Source of the DNA: Edaphochlamys debaryana
Lineage: Eukaryota > Chlorophyta > Chlorophyceae > Chlamydomonadales
Assembly (NCBI GenBank): GCA_016858145.1
Contig: JAEHOE010000046.1
Location: forward strand, 62,001 to 126,000
Reading direction: 5' to 3'
Length of the DNA: 64,000 nucleotides
Shown: positions 41,901 to 51,107 of the stretch, piece by piece
Layout of the letters: each line of letters opens with the position of its first letter
Numbering within the stretch: the first letter of the stretch is position 1
Program-made: the position numbers and the translations under genes
The notes under the pieces: model-generated
What the model was told of the DNA's origin: nothing
Databases searched by the model: none
What the model saw: the letters and a program-made list of their open reading frames with translations, nothing else

Positions 41901-43705
41901 GTCATCCAGAACGGGCCAGATCCGCTCATCGTCGCTAGCGCGGCGTTGATCGCGGCGTAGATCCGCGTGAAGTTGCTAGGAGATGCGCTGTAGTTGACAG
42001 TTGTTGCGGTCCAGTTCTGGCTAGCGTCGGTTAGGCGCGGCGTGAGACCGTTGCTGTCCTTGCCGTCGAGCGAGCACGAGCCCTCGACCCACGAGCTCGG
42101 CAGCGGGCCGCGGATGTCGTTGTACGACAGATCCACGATCCGGCCGCATCCGCCGTACCGCGTCATGGTGGGCAGCAGCGGGCCCGAGATGCGGTTGTGG
42201 GAGAGGTTCAGGTAGAGGATGGAGCCGTCGCCCGCGGGACCGAAGGTCGCGGGCAGCGACCCCGACAGCGAGTTGTGTGACAGATCGAGTTGCTCCAGAT
42301 TCGGCAGGACGAGCCACGTGGCTTGGCCGGGCATCTGGCCCGCAAGCTCGCAATAGTTGATCTTGAGGCGCCGCAACCGCGGCTCGGCGCCTTGCGGCGG
42401 CATGTAGAGGCGGGAGAAGTAGGAGGCTGTGTCATTGGCGTTCAGGACCTGGGTGTAGGTGAAGTTGAAGGGCGCGGCCGCAGGCAGGGCTTCATGCGGT
42501 GCGCCTCCTGCCCCCGCGAGGACGCTGGTGAGGGCGGCGACGGGGGGCGAGGGCGGCGGGCTGGGCGGACTGGGCGGGCTCGGCAGGGGTGGCGCGGGCG
42601 CTGGACTGAAGGTGCCGTTGGGCGGGGGCCGCGAGGGGCTGGGGCTGGGGCTGGGGCTGGGAGAGCCCGAGGAGGCGTTGGCTCCGGCATCCACTCCAGC
42701 ACCCGCTATGGCCATGATCAGAGGCTCCAACAGGTGGGGCGCGTAGACGGGCACAGGGTCGGTGCAGGAGATGGATAGGGACTCGAGCTGGCGTAGCAGG
42801 TGGCCTCCTAGAAAGGTATGGCCCAGCTGTGGAGGCACAGACCAGGCGGCGACGGCAGGGTGGAGGGGATGAGTTTGGGGATTGAGAACCCGAGAGGCGC
42901 CCAGCCAGACAGCCCGCCGCGGCGGGGGAACAGAATGAGCAAGCGTGTGTGGCGTCAGCCCCCCTCAGCCTGCCTCACCAGGAAGGCTTGCGAGACATCC
43001 GGCGAGTCGATCACCAGCTCCAGGGGCCGAAACAGGAATGTGTCTGGCTGGCCGTCACCCCAGTAGGCCTCCAACGTTCTCCACTTGCAGCCCAGGATGG
43101 TGGCATTTCCGCCGACGCACTGCAGACCCTGACCGCGCTGGCCGCTCGTCAGCGGGAACGGCGGGAGATCAATCAGCCATGACAGGGTCCCCACGCAGTC
43201 GCCGCCATCGGGGAGCGCACAGATGGAGGCTGAGGGGAAGGGGAGGGAAGGGGTGGGGGTTTTCAAGGAGGACTGCGTGAGGGGCCCTAGGAAGAACTTG
43301 GGGCGGTGGTGGAGCCAGAGAACATGGCCGTCAGTCAGTTGCTGGTATGTTCATGGGGCGTTTTGGGGCTGTGAGTGGGCATAGCGGCTGCACCCCGGCA
43401 CGAACCTCGGGTAGTGAGGTCGATGGCCGAGAGGGGCACCCGCTGGAACGGGGCCACCGGCAACGGGGGTGATGGTGGAGGAGGCCTCAATCGCGGAGAA
43501 GGCGACGAGGCCTTCGCCGTTGGAGGTGTCTGGGCCCCTGCACGCGCCGGGACGGGTCCATGAACGCGTTTCCCACCTCCATGGGTGCGCCATGGGAAGC
43601 CGGCAAGCAACGGAAACGCAACTTACCAGCAATCTGTGGCTGTATAATGCACAACGAGATACCCAGCCACAGTAACGCCCCAGCAACCAGGCTGAAGTTT
43701 GGCAT
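37662..43705 (-). CDS. Leucine-rich-repeat ectodomain plus multipass membrane protein (1816 aa)
   Basis: Five exons close in phase: 43705-43627, 43537-43406, 43229-42979, 42826-41321, 41144-37662. Residues 1-26 (MPNFSLVAGALLWLGISLCI) are a signal peptide. A Cys-containing domain (residues about 70-150, CALPDGGDC, QCVGGNATILGC) precedes a Ser-Pro spacer (GSPSPSPSPSPSRPPP) of the wall-glycoprotein type. LRR units follow (LPNLEQLDLSHNSLSGSLP, ILYLNLSHNRISGPL, RIVDLSYNDIRGPLP). A first membrane segment is near residues 546-570. Exon 5 adds about five more hydrophobic segments (near 747, 790, 1557, 1707, 1750) separated by about 700 disordered Gly/Ala/Ser/Pro residues with a run of Gly. No kinase domain is present. 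It is probably a cell-surface protein; function unknown. Exons 4 and 5 could instead be two genes, but donor and acceptor phases match. Confidence 0.75.
38908..38956 (+). repeat. CCG triplet run coding poly-Gly
   Basis: About sixteen consecutive CCG/CCA triplets on the + strand, read as a Gly tract in the LRR-membrane protein. Likely length-variable between strains. Confidence 0.85.
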
Positions 43706-43715
43706 TTTGCCCGGC

Positions 43716-43751
43716 TCAGACTGGCCGCGGGCGTCGGGCTTCGACGTCCAT
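43716..43751 (-). CDS. Short upstream frame in the LRR-gene leader
   Basis: ATG at 43751 opens an 11-codon frame (MDVEARRPRPV) ending in TGA 10 nt before the main ATG at 43705. If the transcript starts at or upstream of 43751, it could reduce translation of the main frame. Whether it is used is unknown. Confidence 0.35.
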   Translation of the reverse strand: MDVEARRPRPV

Positions 43752-43899
43752 CGCGTGAAATAGCCCTCTGATCACCCCAGCAGTAGCTCTGATAGGACAG
43801 GAAGCGACGCCAAAATGACCACGTTCTATTTGGCTCGCTCGCGCATTCTACGAGTCAGGACTGGGAACCGCGGGAGCTTGTGCTGGCGTCTGTGATCAC

Positions 43900-43907
43900 T
43901 ATATATA
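43900..43907 (-). promoter_or_regulatory. Candidate TATA box of the LRR-membrane gene
   Basis: TATATATA stands out in GC-rich DNA about 195 nt upstream of the main ATG at 43705. Distance and strand fit a TATA box with a leader of roughly 160 nt. Confidence 0.4.
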
Positions 43908-44997
43908 CCGTGCTGCGCGAGGGAAGTTGACGTGCAGGGGCGGTCAAGTCGTCCTCGATCCGGGGGCAAGGCACGAACCCCCGTATACTCAGCCCTCCCG
44001 TGGCACGTTGCGGGGCCACAAGAGAGGGGCCGTCGGAGCCCTTCCCTCACTGCCTCATCTGCCCCATGCATGCTTGGCACGTAGGGACTCCCCACCGGTT
44101 CATCTCATAGGGCCTAACCAACTGTCGTCCCTTTCTGATATGGCCAAGCTGGGCTCCGGCCAAGTTCTTGCTTAGATGGCCTCTTACACATGGCCCCCTG
44201 ACCCCATACTCCGGGCCAGAACTGCAGGAACAGAGTCCGCGCAAGACAACTGCGCGACCCCCATGCCCGCCCGGCCTTCCCGGCAACTTGGGCTTGCATG
44301 CGCTAGCAGGCAGGCCGCCCCGTCTGCACACCCCTCAGGCCAACCTCAGAACCGCGACCCCATCGTCTCATCCCACACATGCACACGCACACGTTTGTGA
44401 CTGGTCGGCCTTCCCCGTCACCGGACACCCGTCCGGACACGAAGCCACATTGAGTCCAAGAGTTGCCTAAGAAAGGCGGAACCACGCGTGGTATGATGTT
44501 CCGCTCATACGAGTCATGAATGGAGCAGAGCCAGATGAGCCTCGAACACAAGCCCGACCCCTGCCGATGCCAGGTCCCTCCCCACACACGTCACCCGGGT
44601 CACAGCTGCCGTATCTAAAACCCGCCATCCAGCGGCGCAAGCAGCCTCTTCCGTGCCACCGTCTGCGCACCAGGTTATTGCGTGGGCATGTCTGCCCGTC
44701 GTCTCCGCTTGTCCAGCGGCGCAACGTCTGCTGCGGTCTCATTCTCCTTTCCTCATGCGACACACTGCCTCGAGCCGTGCACATCACTTGGGTTCCACGT
44801 GATACAGGCAGGGCAGGGTTACCGGCAATCACTTCACTCATTCGTACAGCATGAGTCCGCATCACTATCGAGCCGCCACTCGTGTTAGGCACACAGTCCA
44901 ATGCCCCCCGTTACGTCGTGCAGTTACTCCCAGGTTCTTCAGAAGCTGCTTCATGGCCAAGCTTAGCTTGGCCGAGCGAAGGCCCGGGGCGACACGT
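43908..44997. other. Intergenic region upstream of the LRR gene
   Basis: This holds the distal promoter of the LRR gene and the 3'-UTR of the ciliary-type gene (both minus strand). TTACA at 44184-44188 is a possible minus-strand TGTAA. No exon chain was found. Confidence 0.35.
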
Positions 44998-46581
44998 TCA
45001 CTTGAGGAACAGCGTCATGTTGCCGAAGACCTGACATGGGCGGGAAGCAAACGGGGAAGCAGACTGACTTGCATTCCAACTGGCAGGTGTACGTGTCAGC
45101 GCGGGTCAACTAACTATGACAATGCTGCTGAAAAGCGCCAAGCAGCCAGCTGTAGCTGTACGATCCCCGCAGCGCAAAGCGCTGCTGCTGCCCGCTGCAC
45201 CTCGCCGTGTGCAAGCCCTCGACAATGCCTGTGAGCCCTCACCTCCAGGTTCCGGCCCCAGCCGTAGTTGTGATTCGATGTGAGAGGCGTCTTGAACTCC
45301 TGTGGGTAGCAGCGCACAGGCGTGGAGGTCGAGGGCATGTGGGTGTCAGCGCAGGGCTGAACACAACCCGGACTCCCAGGGAGTGTCCCCTAGGGCCTCA
45401 TTGCCCAGCAAGTAACCCCTAGAGGCTGAGCCCCAGATAATGATCCCCCGGGGACAAACTTCTCGGGGTTTACCCGCTAGCGACTACCGGTAGTGCTCTG
45501 GAGACTGCCCCAGCTACCCTGTTTTTGTTACGGAGGCTCTTCGGGCGGTCCGTTGGGGCTTGGCGGGGTTGGTGTGCGGAGGGCTGCTTGGGTGGACTTG
45601 GCTGGACTGACCCGCACCCCTTTCAACGTCCCCTCAGAACCGCGACGTCTCCGCTGCCAACGTGATCCGCATCCTCCTCCTGCTGAAGCTGCTGGGCTTC
45701 AGCCGGCCGGCCGCGCTGGAGCGGCCGCCGGCCGTGGACCCGGGCTGAGCGGCGGCGGAGGGAGAGATGTAGCGGGTGGCGTGTGGGCAGTAGCGGATTG
45801 GAGACGGACATCTACTCTTTCTATCTTCTGGAGGGTGCATGTGTTTGTGCGCCCAACCCAACCGGCTAAGTCCGGCATTGCGGGGTTGCGAAGGCCCCTA
45901 ACTTATGGCGGCGTGGGTTTAGTCCGTGCGCTGTGGGGCTCAGTGCTTGATTGCGCGGCCCCAGTGCTGCCCGGCCTCGCGGGGTTTGGGGCTCAGCCCT
46001 TTTCCCTGTCCTGAGGAGGGACAGACACCCTTGTTGTTACGGACCTTGTAAACTACGAGCCTCCACCAGAGTTTCCCCTGGCTTCACCCTACCTTGGTTG
46101 GGGGCAGCCGCGCGTGCTTGGGGTCCTCCTTGGCCATGTAGGTAGTCACAAAGTCACTTAGGGAGTCCTGGGGGCGGGTAAGAGGAGACAGGGTTGTGCC
46201 AGTCAGTGGGCCTGTCACCACACGGCGCCAGCCTGGGCCCATGAAACACCCGGGATCCCCGCTCATCTCCGCCTCTCTGACCTGCTCCTTCAGTTTCCGC
46301 CGTTCCCGTGCGGAGTCCCGCTGCTTCGAAGCGATGTACGACAGCGCCGTGTCGTTGGCAGCTGCCGTACGCGCCTGCTGCATGAAGGTCTGCAAGCTGT
46401 CTTGCCCGCTGGTGCCGCCTTGCCCACTCTTGCCGTCCTTGCCGTCCTGTCCTTGTTCGTCAACTAGGAAGCCCCAGTTTCGTTGCCACGCCTTTCCGGC
46501 ATGGAGCTCGTTCTTGATTCGTGCCGTCCAGTTCCAGTCCACGGCGACCGGGGTCGGGCCTCCACCACCCTCTACAGATGC
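44998..46581 (-). CDS. Probable ciliary protein, CIMIP1/C20orf85-like (5' exon not found)
   Basis: Four exons join in phase 0: 46581-46282 (300 nt), 46167-46093 (75), 45299-45243 (57), 45030-44998 (33 with TGA). The first contains VDWNWTARIKNELHAGKAWQ then RNWGFLVDEQ, resembling the W..R...E......W...WGFL core of C20orf85/CIMIP1, a ciliary microtubule inner protein. The last three encode DSLSDFVTTYMAKED...LPPTK, EFKTPLTSNHNYGWGRNLE and VFGNMTLFLK; a T..GWR/YGW-type C-terminus is common in small ciliary proteins. The exon carrying the start codon should lie between 46582 and the ALG14 start at 47208 but was not identified. The gene model is good, the family name is tentative. Confidence 0.65.
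45638..45748 (+). other. Exon-like open segment nested antisense in an intron
   Basis: After a good acceptor (CGTCCCCTCAG/AAC) a 36-codon frame reads NRDVSAANVIRILLLLKLLG and ends in TGA. It lies on the + strand inside the intron at 45300-46092 of the ciliary-type gene. No upstream + strand exon was found. It may be a displaced last exon of another gene, or chance. Confidence 0.3.
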
Positions 46582-47207
46582 CTGTGAGTGGGATGAGCGC
46601 GGGGTTTGAGGATGAACAGCGTCACAAGGAGCCGGCGGGAGGCGAGGGGCCAGGACAGGGGGCCGCACGTCCGAAAACCTTGAACGGAGCCAATGTTTAT
46701 AGCCAAATCCTTCAAGTAGGTCTAACCAACACAGCTCTGGCGGTAGCTAGGGGCAAACCAGGCCCGGAAACGAGTCGGCATGCGAGCCGCACCATGTGGG
46801 AAGAGAACTGTCCAAGTCAACGCGTTCGCACAGCTTCAGATGGCCAAGGATTCCGCAGAGAAGCCGAGGTAGGGTCAGGTGCAGTGCGAGCGACCGCGAG
46901 CGCGAGGGAGCCTGCAGCGCACTTGTTTGGTAAAAGGCTTAGAGCGCTTGCTGGTGTGTTCTAGCGTATAGAGTGGCTGTAGCTTATGGTTGCTATGCAG
47001 TCGACAGGGGCTGGCGCGTTGGTTTGGGGCCGGGCCGGATGGGCCGATTGGTTTCCCCGAGTTGCAGGGTCGCCGTGCTCAGGGGCGTATTCGTCTTCTC
47101 CCGAGCAGCGTGCGCTTGATCCCTCCCCTTGACACCGCCTGCGTACTTGGGCACTTGACCGAGACCGTGCCAATCAACTCTTTCTGACGACAGACGACAG
47201 GGCATCC
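46582..47207. other. Region between the ciliary-type gene and ALG14
   Basis: This should contain the missing first exon and promoter of the minus-strand gene and the ALG14 promoter. A candidate minus-strand ATG exists at about 46796 (MVRLACRLVSGPG) but no connecting donor was confirmed. Confidence 0.35.
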
Positions 47208-49127
47208 ATGATCCCGACCATTGCGCTAGCGGTACTAGCATGCACAATCGCATTCTTAACCCTGCTGCTTGGCCGGTTGCTAATCGTCATGTTCTTCCGG
47301 AGACCAGCGGCAAAGCGGACAAAGCCCGCCAAGACACTGGTTGTGCTTGGCTCCGGTGGGTCCGGCTGGAGGGGAATGGTACTGTCGTCGGGTCATGGAG
47401 ACCCCGAGCGAGCGCGCCTGGGGTGGACCGTGCCGGAGGTCTTGCCGTCCACCCGTGAGGCACACGCAGAGCGCTCACTCTCACAACAGATGGCCACACT
47501 CCAGACCACGCCTTCAACCGCAGACCTCACGGAGGACAGGACCTGAGTGCAGCACCTTTCCCCACATGTCATACCAACCGCCACGCTTCTCCCTCCTTGT
47601 ATAACGCCCTATAACCCCCAGGCGGCCACACCGCTGAGATGCTTATGCTCATGGACAGCATGCCGCTGCAGCTCTACAGGTGAGAGAGTACTGAGGCCAG
47701 TAGCCTAGAAGTAACCCGGCTTATGCCCAAGTCGGGGCAGCGTGGGGCTCAATGTGCAACGGTCAACGTCACAATCCAAACCGCGGCCTGGATTGCGTTG
47801 ATGGCGCCTCTGCCCACGCATGCTGCCGTCGTGCCTTCCATCCTGACAGCCCTCGCACGTACGTGGTCGCGGCGACGGACCCCATGAGCGGCAACAAGGC
47901 GCTGACGCGGGAGCAGAAGTGGCAGAAGACGGTAGGCGGGGCAGGGCTCCGGTGGTGGTCGTTGGCAAGGGCAGGTCTGGGCACGGCACAAGGCAGGGAG
48001 GCCCGTGCTGACATGCCCGCGCTGAGTCTGCTAGCCGCCCTCCGCACGACCAGCTAAGCTGTAGTACTGCCGTCTGCGCTATCAAGCGACCCTGTTGCAA
48101 GAGCCGGAGAGCTGTCAGCTTCCCAAACTGATGCCGATTTGCGGGATTGCGGCCTTACGCAAGCCGAGCGGCCTAGACAGCCGGCCGTGCTGACCACTCC
48201 CTCCCCCGCGCCGCTTGCGTCCCCACTTCGCCGCCGCAGACGTCTCCCACCGGCTTCGTAGTTCACCAGATCCCGCGCAGCCGCGAGGTTGGCCAGTCGT
48301 ACATCACCAGCATCGGTACGACACTGTACTCCCTCGTGTTCGCCTTCGGACTGGTATTCCTGGAGCGGCCAGAGATGGTGCGGCGGCTGGGGTCGGGGCG
48401 GAGGGTTACAGGGGACCGGGGCGGAGGGTTACAGGGGTCCGGGGCGGAGGGTTGCAGGGGTCCGGGGCGGAGGGCAGGGGATCGACGTGAGAGGCGGGGC
48501 GCTGGGGTGTGGATGGATGGGGAAAGTCAGGGCCAGGCGTGCGTGTAGGTGGGAAGCTGGAGGGGGGTGTGAGCGCCAGGGGAGAGCGGGTGGGGGCGCC
48601 GGCAGAAGCGGAGGGCGGGCGCATGTTTGCGGTATGAGGGAACACCCGCATGGGCCGTCACTGCGCTCCGCTTCTTTTGCCCCTCCTTGCAGGTGCTTGT
48701 CAATGGGCCCGGCACGTGCATACCCATCTGTGCGGCTGCCTTCGTTTACCGGTGGGGAGGGGGAAGGGCTGAGGCGGTGTTGCATACACACACCCACTGC
48801 ATGATTGCCCTGCACCCCCAGCATCATAGACTGTGAGACACGACTCGCATTACCGGTCCTGATACGGGGATATGCCAGAAACGTGCTCCCTGCTCTGCGC
48901 TTGCTCAGCTCACACCGCCCTCCTGCCCCGCGCCCCGCCTTGCCCGCAGGGTGCTGGGCCTTGGCCGCGCCCAGATCGTGTACGTGGAGTCGATCGCGCG
49001 CACGCGGCGCTTCTCGCTTTCCGCCAAGCTGCTGTACCACCTGCGGATGGCGGACCTGCTGTTCGTGCAGTGGGAGGCGCTGGCCAAGACCTATCCGCGC
49101 GCGGTGTACGCGGGGAGGCTGTACTAG
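47208..49127 (+). CDS. ALG14: ALG14, membrane subunit of the UDP-GlcNAc transferase of N-glycan assembly
   Basis: Six exons close in phase to 220 aa: 47208-47355, 47622-47679, 47850-47931, 48240-48377, 48693-48751, 48950-49127. An N-terminal membrane anchor (IALAVLACTIAFLTLLLGRL) is followed by the Rossmann-like start TLVVLGSG/GHTAEML split by intron 1, then TYVVAATDP, VHQIPRSREVGQSY, VLVNGPGTCIPI and a C-terminal IVYVESIARTRRFSLSAKLL...LLFVQWE. These are the ALG14 hallmarks. ALG14 anchors the catalytic ALG13 at the ER and together they add the second GlcNAc to dolichol-PP-GlcNAc. ALG13 is not in this window. Length is typical. Confidence 0.93.
48391..48480 (+). repeat. 23-bp minisatellite in an ALG14 intron
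   Basis: The unit CGGGGCGGAGGGTTACAGGGG plus two bases is repeated about three and a half times in intron 4, with single-base variants (TTACA/TTGCA, GAC/GTC). Confidence 0.85.
48793..48869 (+). repeat. 77-bp dispersed repeat, copy 1 (ALG14 intron 5)
   Basis: It begins CCCACTGCATGATTGCCCTG and ends CCTGATACGGGG. It matches 55391-55467 without gaps, differing at about nine positions. Confidence 0.8.
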
Positions 49128-49396
49128 GCGGGGCAGGGTGCAGTGGGTGGAGGCGGCAGGGTGCCGGCTGGGGGCTGGGGGCTGGGGTTATCATAGGCAA
49201 GGGGGCCGGCCGGGGTGCCGTGCATACCGTAGCCTTGTGACGGAGGCGCGGGTCTCCTCCGTTGACAGGACCGGAAGTTGAGAAGGCGAGAAGGGGCGGA
49301 AAGGGTGTACAGGGCCACCATGCGTTCGTCCTTAACATGGGTCGGCTGCGGACTGTGCGGATGCGAGGAGCTGCGGGAGGGGCCCTGTACAGGCTT

Positions 49397-49401
49397 TGTA
49401 A
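49397..49401 (+). terminator. TGTAA poly(A) signal of ALG14
   Basis: This TGTAA lies 270 nt after the ALG14 stop, a usual 3'-UTR length. Confidence 0.5.
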
Positions 49402-50175
49402 GGGAGTGCCACGTGCCACGTGTCAGCCCCAGTTTCTTTTTGTGCCGGACGCATCAGCGCTGGTGGAAGCTCTCTCCCTCCTGCTCTACTCGTTGCTCAA
49501 CTCGTCGTAGCATTACCGGGTGGGGGGCGGGCCAGATCTGGCTGGCTGCACGCTGCATTGACCCCTGCAGGTGCTCATCGCCCTTCGGACCTTGCACAGG
49601 TCGCCGGCCATGCAGTACGAGCGCGAAGGGGTGCGAGCGCGGGAGGGCCTGTGCAGAAGCTTTACACAGAGTCACCACACAGCCGGACCAGACATAGCGC
49701 ACCCATGGGCCATGGCCGCACCCGCAGTGAGCCCCCAGCGTGCGCCAGGCGTCAGTAACGCCGCGTTACCCTCACGGCTCACGCCCGGCCGCAGCCAGGA
49801 GCTGCGTGCCCACGGCGGCTTGCAGTACCTGAGCACTTGGACAGCTCCGGTGCAACATGCTCCGGGGATCAAGAAGGACCGCGAGGGCAAATCCCATAAG
49901 GGGGCCAAAGCAACGTGCAGCTAGCCGGGTCTGGCCCACCAACGTAAGGGGTTGGTGCTTGGTGCTGCTGCTGGCAGTCGCGCTAGTGGCTGCCGCTGGC
50001 TACGCGGCTACGCGCATGGTGCTCACAGGCCTACACGGGCGACTGAAGACAGGCTATTGGAAGAGTGAGCATTCTCATTTGCCCAGCCCAACCGAGTTTG
50101 CTGAGGTATGCCTTTGGCCAGCCGAGGTTACAACGAAGTGTTTGTGCTGGTTTTAGAATGTCCAGATGCGCCCCC

Positions 50176-50203
50176 TTACACATACTTGATACCCCCCTTT
50201 ACA
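50176..50203 (-). terminator. Two minus-strand TGTAA signals, possible OSBP-gene 3' end
   Basis: TTACA at 50176-50180 and 50199-50203 are TGTAA on the minus strand, about 0.9 kb after the OSBP-related stop at 51108. Confidence 0.4.
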
Positions 50204-51107
50204 CGAGTGCGTGTTCAGCTCCAGTTAACCCACGACAGACGGAGGGCACCCGCACAAAGTGAGCGCCTTGATAGCCCAGTCTAATTCGTTGCAGTTGTGC
50301 CATGCCCCAGGTCAGCTCTTTGGCATGAGTCACAGTTTGGTGGCGCAGGCCGCCTTGCGCTAGGGAGGCCCATTCCCAACCCGGGCCCCAAACGCCCTTA
50401 AGAAGTCCTTGGTGTTCCCTTGCATATCCTTCACCGCCTCTGGGCCTAATTGGACCCATCACCAAGTAAGATAAGTACATGTGAACCCCACAGCGACACC
50501 ACGCACTCGCCAAACCATAACCACGCAAGATCATGCCGCACGCTAGTGCCCCCTGCGGTTACCGTTATGTGGACAACCGTTAATCCCCCGGCCGCCTCCC
50601 TGGCGGCAGTGTGCCGCTATCCACCGAACTCACACAAGACACTGACAGGGACAAGTTCTGAAGGGCTCTTCCCATGTCACAAATGAGGAGCCGTGACGCT
50701 ATCGCCCGCTGGCCACCAAATCACCCCTGAGACACAGCCGCCTCCGCCTCAATCCGCAAGTCACTTGACCTCCCGCCCACGGCCGCTGCCACGCCACGCC
50801 AGGCACCCTTGGCCACCTGCACCCGCAGGTAAGGCAGCCAGGCGCACCTCAAAGCCCCCCGCTTGCCCCGCGCGCCGGTCTGAGCCCGCTGCGGGTGCAG
50901 CCGCTGCCAGGACCGCCCCGCCTAACCCCTTGCCGTCCGGCCGCTGGCGCGCTGGGGCCAACGCAACCCACAGCCCATCGCCCGTGCCCGCGCCCCGGAC
51001 TGGGGCCCCCGTCGTCTGCGCCCCAGGGCCCCGCCCTGCCATGGCCTCCGCCCCCAGCCAGCAAGTTCCGGCTGCCGCTCCGCCGGCCCCCGCAGCCGCC
51101 CGCGCGC

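Larger units (their letters stand above)
49128..51107. other. Convergent intergenic region (ALG14 and OSBP-related 3' ends)
   Basis: This includes both 3'-UTRs. A + strand frame at 49857-50156 contains a hydrophobic stretch (CLVLLLAVALVAAAGYAA) but has no splice support or recognised family, so it is not called. No other gene was seen. Confidence 0.4.

Noticed and set aside
49857..50156. 100-codon + strand frame with a hydrophobic stretch
   Set aside because: No family, no splice or promoter support, lies in a 3'-UTR-rich convergent region.
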